Source: Chitinophaga pinensis (GTDB lineage Bacteria; Bacteroidota; Bacteroidia; Flavobacteriales_D; Crocinitomicaceae). From it: 64,000 bases of DNA. A program made the translations under genes and the position numbers. The notes beneath the pieces were generated by a model that was not told where the DNA came from, ran no database searches, and saw only the letters and a program-made list of their open reading frames with translations. Each line of letters opens with the position of its first letter. Position 1 is the first letter of the stretch. The stretch is from assembly GCA_945863605.1 (NCBI GenBank), contig CAMAZP010000001.1:88272-152271 (forward strand), written 5' to 3'. This document shows positions 47,975 through 57,400 of this stretch, in pieces.

Positions 47975-48637
47975 ATGAAAAAATTATTTAGTCGTTACGG
48001 AAGAAAATCTTTCCAATTCGAAAACAATCAACTCGTTTTTGGTAATAATAATTTATCTGTAAACATTGACGAACTGTTGGAAAACCATTCTCATGAGTTA
48101 AATAAAAATTTATTTTACATCAGTTCTTATGAAATAAATTGTGATGTTTTTGGTGAAATATTTCATTGTCCTAATACTGCACTCAAAATTTGCAGCTTTG
48201 ATCACGATTTTACTGAACTTTCTTTTCAAAGCGTTATGAAAGCAACAACTAGTGTTTATATGATGCCTTCACTTTATGAAAATGTCATTGCGACAATTAT
48301 TAAAACAGAAAGTGAGGATGTTGAATCTTTTATAGGAAAATATCCCGTCAATTATTATATTGTATTATTAACTTGGTTCAGAAATATTGAATTTGAGAAT
48401 CAGAAATATTTATCTAATAATGAGATAATAGAATCAACATTACTTATTCTATTTAAAGAAATGGAAATTTCATTTTTGATGAATTTTGAGGCTTCTAAAA
48501 CAGCTTATGGTAAAAAGATTTCACAGAAGTTTATTCAAAAATCCCAAGATTGGCTGAATGAAATAAATGAAAATGAAATTTCATTAGTTGAATTAATCAA
48601 AAGAGAATATCGACTCATTTGTGATATTGATAAATAG
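47975..48637 (+). CDS. unknown protein in the sigma locus
   Basis: 220 residues, no signal peptide. The N-terminus is strand-like (SFQFENNQLVFGNNNLSVNI), the middle has hydrophobic patches (SVYMMPSLYENVIATIIKTE, NYYIVLLTWFRNIEFENQ), and the end is helical and acidic. No motif I recognise. It follows the tail-anchored gene by 55 bases on the same strand and keeps the same composition. It may be soluble and act in the cytoplasm. Coding is likely from its length and clean start. Confidence 0.6.
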   Translation: MKKLFSRYGRKSFQFENNQLVFGNNNLSVNIDELLENHSHELNKNLFYISSYEINCDVFGEIFHCPNTALKICSFDHDFTELSFQSVMKATTSVYMMPSLYENVIATIIKTESEDVESFIGKYPVNYYIVLLTWFRNIEFENQKYLSNNEIIESTLLILFKEMEISFLMNFEASKTAYGKKISQKFIQKSQDWLNEINENEISLVELIKREYRLICDIDK

Positions 48638-48677
48638 CTTCATAGAATCAAACCATTAATATTTTATAAAATCGTTG

Positions 48678-48755
48678 GTGAAAAAGTCTAACACAAAAAA
48701 GAAAACTTCCAATTTGGAAACAATAGAAATTAACCTTAAAGAAATCGAAACATGA
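48678..48755 (+). CDS. possible 25-codon coupled small ORF
   Basis: A GTG at 48678 opens a frame of 25 codons rich in Lys and Thr (KKSNTKKKTSNLE). Its TGA overlaps the ATG of the next gene as ATGA, a typical coupling arrangement. It could be a leader peptide or a real small gene, or chance. Confidence 0.25.
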   Translation: MKKSNTKKKTSNLETIEINLKEIET

Positions 48756-49162
48756 GTAACCTAGATGTATTCCCCCTGAGCGCTGAGAAACGTGCACAGG
48801 GTTATGGAACTTTTCCGTATGTAATTGTTCGCGTACAAAGTGCAGTTTATATGCAATTTCCAATCCACTTTTATTTGGATTCAATTCCAGATAAACCAGG
48901 GTTGCGCGTGCGTGTGGACTCACTATCGGATGAGAAACAAAATTTAAACAGCTTATTCGATGTGGTTCGCAAGTTTCATCAACAAATCAATCCGGTTGGA
49001 GTTAAGCCATGGAAGATGTGCTTAGTACTTTCTCCTAAAGTCTCTCATTTCTTTGAAGACAATCTTTTCAATTTTTCAGAGGAGATACCTGAAGGAGGAA
49101 GCTTAATTGACTCCAATTACAAGGTACTAGCCTTGAATTCGTCACATTATATAATCGATTAA
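48752..49162 (+). CDS. unknown protein in the sigma locus
   Basis: 136 residues without signal peptide. It has predicted strands (GTFPYVIVRVQSAVYMQFPI, KMCLVLSPKVSHFFEDN) and the segment HFYLDSIPDKPGLRVRVDSL. Its last residues (VLALNSSHYIID) are hydrophobic. I do not recognise a family. Codon use matches the neighbours. It is followed 59 bases on by the W-R...RGID-domain gene and preceded by a possible coupled small ORF. A function cannot be given. Confidence 0.6.
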   Translation: MSNLDVFPLSAEKRAQGYGTFPYVIVRVQSAVYMQFPIHFYLDSIPDKPGLRVRVDSLSDEKQNLNSLFDVVRKFHQQINPVGVKPWKMCLVLSPKVSHFFEDNLFNFSEEIPEGGSLIDSNYKVLALNSSHYIID

Positions 49163-49221
49163 TAATCCTGTTGATTCTATCAAATAAGTTTAAAAGGATA
49201 AAAAATTTTGTGATTTGTAAA

Positions 49222-49905
49222 ATGAATTATCCACTTGCTAAACGAATGAAGAAATTTAATAAACAACTTAAAACAGCTAATATGAACAATCAAAAAGAAG
49301 TAAACAACAACTTTCAAAAAATGAACAATCATGCTTTAATAATGCGCTACAATCAAGAACTTGGAAACTTAGGTTGGTCAAGTTCGAGAGGTGTTTTTTT
49401 AAATGCATTACAGGCTGAATTTAAACTAAGAGGAATAGACTGTAAGTCAATTTCCAATGATGGAATTGGATTGAAATTAAGCAAGGAATTCGAGGCATTT
49501 ATTTTTGGGAAAAAGCTAATGCTTAAAAAGGATTTCCCATTAGCTGATGTAAACATTGAAATCCAATTCAAAGATGAAAGACCAACTCATGCCGTAAAAT
49601 GTTATTTCAAAAGGATTGCGGCTCATTCAATTAATTTAGCTCAATTGATAAAGGAAACAAATCAGACTTTGCTGTTGTCGTTTGAGCACGAGCACTTGCA
49701 AACAACCATCGACGGAACAGGAACCCACAATTATTTGATGGCTGCGTTTGATGAAAACAACAAGTTGATTGGTGTTAGTTTTTTCAATCAAATAGGAACT
49801 GGAACTTTTGCCATTCAAACACAAGCGAAAAGTGTATTGATTTTTCACCAAGATCAGTTTGAATTTCATGAATTTGAGATAGCAAGTTTGGAGTTGGTTT
49901 TTTAG
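49222..49905 (+). CDS. protein with W-R...RGID domain plus C-terminal extension
   Basis: 227 residues from the ATG at 49222; ATGs at 49246, 49282 and 49321 and a TTG at 49171 are also in frame, so the start is uncertain. The block YNQELGNLGWSSSRGVFL ... FKLRGID matches the 87-residue protein at 44827. After it come a linker and about 100 residues with two strand-rich segments (DVNIEIQFKDERPTHAVKCY, HNYLMAAFDENNKLIGVSFF, FAIQTQAKSVLIFHQDQFEF). The domain thus occurs alone at one end of the locus and fused at the other. Function unknown. Confidence 0.62.
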   Translation: MNYPLAKRMKKFNKQLKTANMNNQKEVNNNFQKMNNHALIMRYNQELGNLGWSSSRGVFLNALQAEFKLRGIDCKSISNDGIGLKLSKEFEAFIFGKKLMLKKDFPLADVNIEIQFKDERPTHAVKCYFKRIAAHSINLAQLIKETNQTLLLSFEHEHLQTTIDGTGTHNYLMAAFDENNKLIGVSFFNQIGTGTFAIQTQAKSVLIFHQDQFEFHEFEIASLELVF

Positions 49906-50014
49906 AGGATAAATCAATCGTAAGAAAGGAAACTTTCTTGCATTCGTTGAAATCGTTATAATTGGATTTACAAAAGCTGAATAATCCCAGCTTAATTTAT
50001 ACATTAATAAAATC

Positions 50015-50149
50015 ATGAACATTAACAACTCTAAATTTTTCTATTACGATTACAAAATTGGTTGTGACGGTCAAACGCTGTTATACAAAACTAAATTTGT
50101 GAAATACTATTCTCCCAAAAATTTCTTCATACGTTATTCTATAGATTAA
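50015..50149 (+). CDS. possible 44-codon small ORF
   Basis: From an ATG: MNINNSKFFYYDYKIGCDG, QTLLYKTKFVKYYSPKN, FFIRYSID. Aromatic and basic, no hydrophobic helix. It lies in an otherwise empty 291-base gap between two genes on the same strand. It may be a small gene or a remnant of a larger one. There is no further evidence. Confidence 0.28.
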   Translation: MNINNSKFFYYDYKIGCDGQTLLYKTKFVKYYSPKNFFIRYSID

Positions 50150-50196
50150 TCCGATTATTCAATTAAGAAGATTTTTTAAATTTATAAAAACTTAAA

Positions 50197-50877
50197 ATGA
50201 AACATGAAACATTCATACTTCTTAATGAAATATTAGTCAATAATAAGAAAATTGAATTTAATTTTCATTCCGAGATAAATACTGCTGCATTTATAGATAT
50301 TGAAATCGGAGATTTAAAAAATGAAGATTGCGGACCCATTTATTCTCTTTTATCAGATTGGCTTTCAGATTCGGAAATTATTGAATACCTAACCCAACGT
50401 GGCGTTTATCACGACTTTGGAGGAGAATTTACTATTATCAATTCTGAAATACATATTAATCTAGTCCTTGGCATGTTATGCTTCATATTCGATGGGGAAG
50501 ATGAAAAATATTTCTCTATTGAAGAAGATTTCTTAGTTGATGAACTGAATGTAGTCTTGAGCTCTCTAGGTATGGAGGATTCTTTTGACAATGAAAATAT
50601 TTGTGTCAATTTCTATAAAAAGTATGATTCACCTATTGAGCAAATAGAAATGTTATATTTTCATAATGATGACTGGAATAGAATTGAACTTAAAAATAAG
50701 CAGCTTGAAATCTTAAGCAATTATATTGAGTCATTTATTGAACAAGAAAAACCAACCTATGATGATACTGATTTTGAATGCGAAATAATCTGGGAAGTTC
50801 ATTGCGAGGATAGTCGTTTAATCTTTTCTTATTATTCAACTCCTATTGACATTAAATTGAGTGATATTATTAATTAA
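50197..50877 (+). CDS. acidic unknown protein
   Basis: 226 residues, strongly acidic (for example FDGEDEKYFSIEEDFLVDEL). No signal peptide. Segments GPIYSLLSDWLSDSEIIEYL and LKNKQLEILSNYIESFIEQE look helical; DFECEIIWEVHCEDSRLIFS and YYSTPIDIKLSDIIN look like strands. The acidic soluble form and the site at the edge of an accessory cluster recall immunity or regulatory proteins but there is no direct sign. Coding is well supported by length, start and composition. Confidence 0.6.
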   Translation: MKHETFILLNEILVNNKKIEFNFHSEINTAAFIDIEIGDLKNEDCGPIYSLLSDWLSDSEIIEYLTQRGVYHDFGGEFTIINSEIHINLVLGMLCFIFDGEDEKYFSIEEDFLVDELNVVLSSLGMEDSFDNENICVNFYKKYDSPIEQIEMLYFHNDDWNRIELKNKQLEILSNYIESFIEQEKPTYDDTDFECEIIWEVHCEDSRLIFSYYSTPIDIKLSDIIN

Positions 50878-51057
50878 TTTAAGAACTCTATCAGAACTTA
50901 TATGGATCTAAATTAACGATAAAGCGATTTTTCTCCTTGTTCTCACAACTATGAAAAAATATAAAATCAACAATAACAAAAGCGTTAGTAAAGTACTAAT
51001 TATAAATACATATATACCTAATTTTACTTGACATTCAGTTACAAATTACAACTAGAT

Positions 51058-51718
51058 CTATTTTACAAGGGAATATTTCCCATCCACCAATCTATACCGT
51101 TCTTTCTTCCATTTCTTGCTGTTATTTACAGGTTTTTTCAAAAGAATTGTTCCATTTTTCTTGAAAGAAATTTTGTTTATGAAGAAATAGTAATCGCCTA
51201 ATTCTTCGCCATAAACGTGTTGGCCATAAGCTGACATTTCTGTTCTAATACCGAAGTTGTTTTCAATTGTCGTATAAAATACTTATTGAAAACTAACTCG
51301 GCATTATACCAGATAGATTTTCAATTGCGACATTTAATATGTAAATTGGTATAAAAAGTATTTTTAAGTCTTCCAACTGAATGATAAGCAACTCTTTGTG
51401 GAAACCACGGTTGTTGTGTTCATATTCCAAAATCAATTCAGGTAAACTTTGGTTATCAACTTGTTGTGAACTTATTGTAACAGCTTCTTTGTTTTCAAAA
51501 GGAAGCATTACTTTACAAGAAGCGAAGTACATAAATTGCAAAGTATCACTTTTATGAACGACATAATAGTTGCTTTTTTGTTGCTCACAATCACTCACAA
51601 GAATCACTTTTACTCCAAGTATATCATCGCTCGCCAAAAGCGTTTCTTCAGGCATAGATTTTTGTCCCCAAGCGAATGAGGTTGCGAAGAGAAAGAAAAA
51701 GAGGATGGAATTTTTAAT
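51058..51718 (-). pseudogene. disrupted gene for a secreted protein
   Basis: Minus strand. In one frame the signal peptide KNSILFFFLFATSFAWGQ leads into ASDDILGVKVILVSDCEQQ and on to LKILFIPIYILNVAIE, but its only possible first codon is ATT at 51718, ten bases after the preceding stop. That frame stops at 51293 (IMPS then TAG). The sequence resumes in other frames as IWYNAELVFNK and then FYTTIENNFGIRTEMSAYG, HVYGEELGDYYFFIN, IRL-like tail to a TAG at 51058. Start loss plus at least two frame changes point to decay. It is a secreted beta-type protein by appearance. Sequencing error is an alternative for each change. Confidence 0.65.
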
Positions 51719-51727
51719 TACCTAAAA

Positions 51728-52885
51728 TCATTTACAATATTGACTTAAGTAACTAAGAGCATCTAAATTACCCATGTCTAAGGATTTTTGCCATTCTGTG
51801 CATGCTTCAGATTTTTTCCCAAGACGATAATTAGCTCTACCTTTTAATAAATAACAATTGTTAATATTTGGATTTATCAATAAAGCCTGATCTGCGTCTA
51901 CTATACATCCTTTGTAATCGTTTAAATTAAATTTTATATCTGCTCTAGTATCAAATGCAACAGAATTTGTGCTGTCAATCTTTAATGCTTGATCTGCAAA
52001 AATCAAAGCTTGTGAATATTGCTTTTGAAGGAATTTTACCCATGCTAAATTATTATATGCCATAGAAAAATCAGGTTTTAATTTAATTGCTACTTTGTAA
52101 TCTTCAATAGCTTTATCATATTGCTTTAGGTCAATCAATATTACCCCTCGTGAATAAAATGAATAAGGGTCGTTTGGGTTCATTTCAACACATTTATTCA
52201 TATCATTCAATGCATTTTCTGATTTAGAAATTTCATTAAAAGACCAACCTCTATATAAATAACTTTCTTGTGTTGCTTTATCATTTTCAATAAAAACAGT
52301 TAAATCATTAATTGCATTTGAATAATTTCCAATTTGATAATTTGATAAACCTCTTTGGTAATAAGCAGAATAGAATTCGGGAGAAAGTTGTATAACTTTA
52401 TCGTATTTTTCAATAGCATATTTATAGTTTTTTTGTTGGTATGCATTATTACCATCTTGCCAATAAATATTTGGGTTGTTTTGTTCTTTTATTCTTTTAT
52501 TATATTGATTTATTTCTTCTGAAATCCATGTCTCAATTTGTTTAAGGTCTTTGTAAAATATCGACAGATCCATTTCTTTATAGCTATTTAAGTACCGTAA
52601 ATAGGTATTCAAGTTTACATTTAATTCCTTATCTTCAACTTCAGAATTAATCTTATTTATCCACTTGGATAAATCTTGAAGGTATGCATAGTTTTGATTA
52701 TACATAGCCTGTCTTTGTGCCAAAGGTTGTGCGTAGCGCTCTAAATTTAGAGGTTTATATTCTGTTTTTAGGGGTGTAGAAAATGGATTAACTTGTGAAT
52801 TAGATGAAAATGTAGAAAATAAAAAAAATAAGATGTTAAAAAAATATTTTTTGTCGAGAAAAAAATAAAAATTGAAAAATACCAT
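51728..52885 (-). CDS. exported TPR-repeat protein
   Basis: 385 residues. A signal peptide (ending FSSNSQ) is followed by a polar segment and then five or six tetratricopeptide repeats from about residue 145 on. Each carries the A-x-x-Y-x-x-A-I-x-x-Y pattern: YKYAIEKYDKVIQLSPEFYS, NYSNAINDLTVFIEND, YDKAIEDYKVAIKLKPDFSM, YSQALIFADQALKIDS, YKGCIVDADQALLINP. It probably acts as a protein-binding scaffold in the periplasm. It is upstream of the decayed gene and reads the same way. The partner is unknown. Confidence 0.85.
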   Translation of the reverse strand: MVFFNFYFFLDKKYFFNILFFLFSTFSSNSQVNPFSTPLKTEYKPLNLERYAQPLAQRQAMYNQNYAYLQDLSKWINKINSEVEDKELNVNLNTYLRYLNSYKEMDLSIFYKDLKQIETWISEEINQYNKRIKEQNNPNIYWQDGNNAYQQKNYKYAIEKYDKVIQLSPEFYSAYYQRGLSNYQIGNYSNAINDLTVFIENDKATQESYLYRGWSFNEISKSENALNDMNKCVEMNPNDPYSFYSRGVILIDLKQYDKAIEDYKVAIKLKPDFSMAYNNLAWVKFLQKQYSQALIFADQALKIDSTNSVAFDTRADIKFNLNDYKGCIVDADQALLINPNINNCYLLKGRANYRLGKKSEACTEWQKSLDMGNLDALSYLSQYCK

Positions 52886-52935
52886 GTTTTTATATATTAA
52901 ATTTTGGTTAAAATATTTAGGTTAAACCTTAAATT

Positions 52936-53592
52936 TTATTGATTTGTTTCTGTTGTAATATTAATTAAAGGTTCTAAATTTGTGTAAAATTTAATTATTT
53001 CATTTTTAAAATTAATAATAAATTCTTTACTGTTAATTTTGAAAAATTTTTTGTCTTTTGAAAGAACAATGTTTGTATCAAAAAAACGTACAGCGATATA
53101 GGTTGCATTTTCTTCAGGAAATGTGTTTTCTTTTAGCATAATTTCACAATTCCTATGAGTTAATGCATTTCTTATTTCTCTATAATTATTTATTGTTTTC
53201 CAAGATGCATGTTCATCAAAATCAATTGCGAAATCAGTTTTAAATTTTTTCACTAAATCTTCAAACTTCCAAAAGTAAATTTTAGATTTTTCTACATTTG
53301 AATTATCTCTAATTAATTTACAAAATAGTATTCTCAAACTTGTTTCAAAAAGGTTAAAACTTAAAATATAAGTACTTGAAAGAAGATAGTTTTGGACAGA
53401 ATAGTAACTTAAATCAAATTCATTTTCGATTTCAAAAAGCATTCCACTATTATAACCTGATTCGTCCCATTCTAAATTCTTAATTTCTTTTTCAACTTTT
53501 TTATTAAGTTCAATTTTTTTTAATTCGAGAATATTTTCAGAATATCCTATTAACTGTAAAATAGAGTCAAAATGTTCTTCTAATTGATTCAT
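52936..53592 (-). CDS. HEPN-like helical protein
   Basis: 218 residues, helical throughout, no signal peptide. The segment REIRNALTHRNCE holds an R-x4-H motif (Arg141, His146) like the active-site motif of HEPN RNases and toxins, placed in a late helix as expected. The N-terminal half (FDLSYYSVQNYLLSSTYILS, LFETSLRILFCKLI) fits the long helices of a HEPN core. No nucleotidyltransferase antitoxin lies beside it. It may therefore be a stand-alone RNase-like protein, or its motif may be coincidental. It is co-oriented with the TPR gene. Confidence 0.6.
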   Translation of the reverse strand: MNQLEEHFDSILQLIGYSENILELKKIELNKKVEKEIKNLEWDESGYNSGMLFEIENEFDLSYYSVQNYLLSSTYILSFNLFETSLRILFCKLIRDNSNVEKSKIYFWKFEDLVKKFKTDFAIDFDEHASWKTINNYREIRNALTHRNCEIMLKENTFPEENATYIAVRFFDTNIVLSKDKKFFKINSKEFIINFKNEIIKFYTNLEPLINITTETNQ

Positions 53593-53687
53593 GAAAAGTT
53601 TGAATTCACCTCCATTTAAAAGAGATTCTTCAAATGAATATTTCTTACACTTATAAATGATCTTTAATTTTTAGTTGGTGAAAATTA

Positions 53688-54107
53688 CTATAAATGAAAC
53701 CAAAACATACCATATTCAGCTACTTTTTCATAGTGAACGTAATGTAAAATACCATTAACAGTAAATGTCCAATTGGTTGCATCTACTCTTGTGTATTGTT
53801 TATCAAACTTTTCAAAATAAGCTTTTTGAGAATAAAAATTTAATGGACTAATTACTGTTTCTTTACAAATATCATCCTCATTAAAGTAGTATATTACTAA
53901 CATATTTTCTGTTTGAAATAATGCTTGATTTAAACCATCCTTTCTTACAGAACTTTGGATTCCATAATTTGCATATCGATTAAGAATATCAATTCTGTTA
54001 TGTCCAATTGCTGCTTGCGAATTTGCGTTTAATCCAAAGAGTGATAAAACAATAATTGTAATTATTAGCTCTTTTTTTACTTTAATTAATCCTCTTAAAA
54101 AATTCAT
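53688..54107 (-). CDS. exported protein of unknown function
   Basis: 139 residues. A basic start (MNFLRGLIKVKKEL) and a hydrophobic segment (IITIIVLSLFGLNANSQ) form a signal peptide. The rest has strand-like segments (NMLVIYYFNEDDICKETVIS, NGILHYVHYEKVAEYGMFWF). The starting Met may be at 54107 or a later non-ATG codon at the signal-peptide start. No family is recognised. It is co-oriented with the HEPN-like gene, 95 bases away. Confidence 0.55.
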   Translation of the reverse strand: MNFLRGLIKVKKELIITIIVLSLFGLNANSQAAIGHNRIDILNRYANYGIQSSVRKDGLNQALFQTENMLVIYYFNEDDICKETVISPLNFYSQKAYFEKFDKQYTRVDATNWTFTVNGILHYVHYEKVAEYGMFWFHL

Positions 54108-54196
54108 TTTTATTGAATTTGAATTATTGTATTGTTGAGATCAAATTTAATCCATTTTTAATCAACGTAAGTTTTTCTGTTTAATTATTTTATCTG

Positions 54197-54226
54197 TCAT
54201 CCCCCTTAGTCCCCCTTCAAAGGGGG
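54197..54226. repeat. short palindromic repeat (C5/G5)
   Basis: CCCCCTTCAAAGGGGG (54211-54226), preceded by a second CCCCCTTAGT block at 54201. A 7-bp stem with a two-base centre. It looks like a dispersed REP-type element; I recall this motif from other Bacteroidota genomes but cannot confirm it. Confidence 0.6.
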
Positions 54227-54247
54227 AAATTTCAAATCTCACTTCGA

Positions 54248-54376
54248 TTAAGAATTTTCACTTTTCACTTTTCACTTTCATCTTTCAGTTTTCAGTTTTC
54301 AGTTCTCAGTTCTCAACTTTTCACTCTTCACTCTCAACTTTAACTTTCATTCTACATTTTACATTCTCAATTCTAC
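54248..54376. repeat. degenerate pyrimidine-rich tandem repeat
   Basis: Runs of TTTTCAC, then TTTTCAG and TTCTCAG units (for example TTTTCACTTTTCACTTTCA, TTTTCAGTTTTCAGTTCTCA), continuing as TTCTACATT. Unit length is about 7 bases. The region 54120-54411 holds no gene; mfd starts at its end. Confidence 0.75.
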
Positions 54377-54411
54377 ATTTAAAATAAGTAATTTCACACC
54401 CTCAACAAAAA

Positions 54412-57400
54412 ATGGAGCTTTCACAACTATTTAAGACCTTTCAAAACTTAAAGCAAGTCGATCAAACGGCAGCCGCTTTGAGCAAGGCAAACGCACGTGT
54501 TCACTGGAAAGGAAACGTCGGTTCGTCACGCAGTTTAGCAGCGGTTTCAGTGGCACAACAGTTGCCAAGTCACCAATTGTTTATTCTCAACGACAAAGAA
54601 GAAGCGGCCTATTTCCTCAACGATTTAGAAGGACTTTTTCCCGACGTTAAACGCATTTTGTTTTACCCAGCTTCGTATCGTGTTCCTTATCAATTGGAGG
54701 AAACGGACAACGCAAATGTGGTGACGCGCGCTGAGGTGCTGGAACGTATTGCCAACGGTTCGAATACGTGGATTGTGACCTATCCAGAAGCACTTTTTGA
54801 GAAAATTCCAACGAAGAAAAAACTTGTAGAAAATACCTTGCGCGTTGAAGTAGCAAAAACGTATTCCATCGATTTTATCAATGAATTGTTGTTGGAATAT
54901 CACTTTGACCGCGTTGATTTTGTGTACGAACCGGGACAATTTTCCATCCGTGGAGGAATCGTTGATGTGTTTTCGTACGCCAATGATTTTCCGTTTAGAA
55001 TTGAGTTTTTTGGTGATGAGGTAGAATCCATTCGGACGTTTGATGCTGCCACCCAAATTTCTATCAATACTCATAATTTCTTCAACGTTATTCCAAATAT
55101 TCAAGGACAAATGACCTTGGAAGGCGTGGCTTCGTTGTTTGAATTCATTGGAAAATCAACAACCGTTTGGATCAGTTCTTACGAGCGATTAACCACGATT
55201 TTGGAACGTGAATACGACAAATCAGTTGAGATTTACACCAAACTTTCAGATACTGTTAAGCGCACTTTGCCTTCGGATTTGTACGTGCATCCAAGCGAAT
55301 TGAAAAAGACGTTTGACAATTACCCAAGCGTTGAATGGGGGCCCGATTACCATTTCAAAACAACGGAAACAATCACTTTTGATTTTCAGCCACAGCCGAC
55401 TTTCAATAAGAATTTCGACTTGCTGAAAACGGATTTATTAGCACGCCAAAAGTCGGGTTCACAAAACTTGATTTTCTCGAATCAACCGCGCCAAATCGAA
55501 CGTTTGTATCAAATTTTTGAAGACATCGGAGGCGAAGTTGAATTTTCACCGATGAACCTCGCTTTGCACGAAGGATTTATTGCGCCAGAATTGAAATTGG
55601 TGTGTTATACTGACCATCAAATTTTCGAGCGCTACCACCGTTTCCGTTTGAAAGAAGGTTTCCGTCAAGCAAAACAAGCACTGACTTTAAAGGAAATTTA
55701 CAACCTTCAAAAAGGCGATTACGTGACGCACATCGATCACGGAGTTGGGCAATTTTCAGGTTTGGAAACGATTGATGTCAACGGAAAACCACAAGAAGCG
55801 ATTCGTTTGGTTTACAAAGATGGCGATGTGTTGTACGTTGGAATTCACTCCTTGCACCGCATTTCGAAATTCACAGGAAAAGACGGTTCGGTTCCGAAAA
55901 TGAACAAATTAGGAACGCAAGCTTGGAGTACTTTAAAAAATAAAACGAAGAAAAAAATCAAGGAATTGGCCTTCGATTTGATTCAATTATACGCGAAACG
56001 CAGAAGTCAACCAGGCTTTGCTTTTACGCCAGACACGTATTTGCAAAATGAGTTGGAAGCATCGTTTATGTACGAAGATACGCCCGACCAATACAAGGCA
56101 ACACAAGATGTTAAAAAGGATATGGAAGCGTCTCGTCCGATGGACAGATTGGTGTGTGGAGACGTTGGTTTTGGTAAAACTGAAGTGGCGATGCGTGCGG
56201 CTTTCAAAGCAGTAACAGACAGCAAACAAGTTGCACTTTTAGTTCCGACTACGATTTTGTCGATGCAACATTACCGCAGTTTCAAAGAGCGATTGAAAGA
56301 TTTTCCGTGTACCGTGGATTTCATCAATCGTTTTAAAAGTGCCAAAGAAACGACAGAAACCCTGAAAAAATTAGCCAACGGCGAAATCGATATTTTGGTT
56401 GGAACGCACGCCATTGTTGCCGAACGTGTGAAATTCAAAGACTTAGGATTAATGATTATCGACGAAGAGCAAAAGTTTGGTGTGGCTGTGAAAGACAAAT
56501 TGAAAACGATTCGTACTTCGGTTGACACATTGACTTTGACCGCAACTCCGATTCCGAGAACTTTGCAATTTTCGTTGATGGGCGCACGTGATTTGAGCAT
56601 TATAAATACGCCACCGCCGAATCGTCAACCCGTTTTGACAGAAATCATTTCTTTTGACGAAGAACTGTTACGCGATGCCATTTCGTATGAAGTAACGCGT
56701 GGTGGACAAGTCTTTTTCGTGAACAATCGCCTTTCGAATATCCGTGAGATTTCAGGAATGATTTCGCGTTTGTGTCCCGGTGTTCGCGTGGGAATTGGCC
56801 ACGGACAAATGGACGGCAAGCAGTTGGAGAAAGTGATGTTGGATTTCATTGAAGGACGTTACGATGTCTTGTTGGCAACGACGATTATCGAATCGGGAAT
56901 TGACATTTCCAACGCAAATACCATTATTATCAACGACGCACAAAACTTCGGATTGAGTGATTTACACCAGTTGCGTGGGCGTGTTGGTCGAAGCAATAAA
57001 AAAGGATTCTGTTACTTGATTGCGCCAAAATTCAGCGTGATGACTTCCGAAGCGCGCAAACGTTTGGAGGCTTTGGTTCAATTCTCGGATTTAGGTTCAG
57101 GATTCAATATTGCGATGAAAGATTTGGACATTCGCGGCGCAGGAAATATGTTGGGAGGTGAACAAAGCGGATTCATTTCTGAGATTGGCTTTGAGATGTA
57201 CCAAAAAATCCTCAACGAAGCGATGCAGGAATTGCGCGAAAGCGAGTTCAAAGAATTATTCGACGAGCGCCAAACCGATTCGTTCCATTCGTTTGTGCAA
57301 GATTGCATTTTCGAAACCGATATGGAAGTCCGAATTCCAGACAATTACGTGAACAACGTTGCTGAGCGTTTGAGCTTGTATCAAGAATTAGACAACTTGA

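Noticed and set aside
54248-54376. Possible CRISPR array before mfd
   Set aside because: Units are about 7 bases, degenerate and contiguous, with no 25-40 base repeat and no spacers. There are no cas genes nearby.
54625-55110. A 161-codon minus-strand frame within mfd
   Set aside because: Mfd is intact and conserved through this part. Higher GC in mfd lengthens chance antisense frames.
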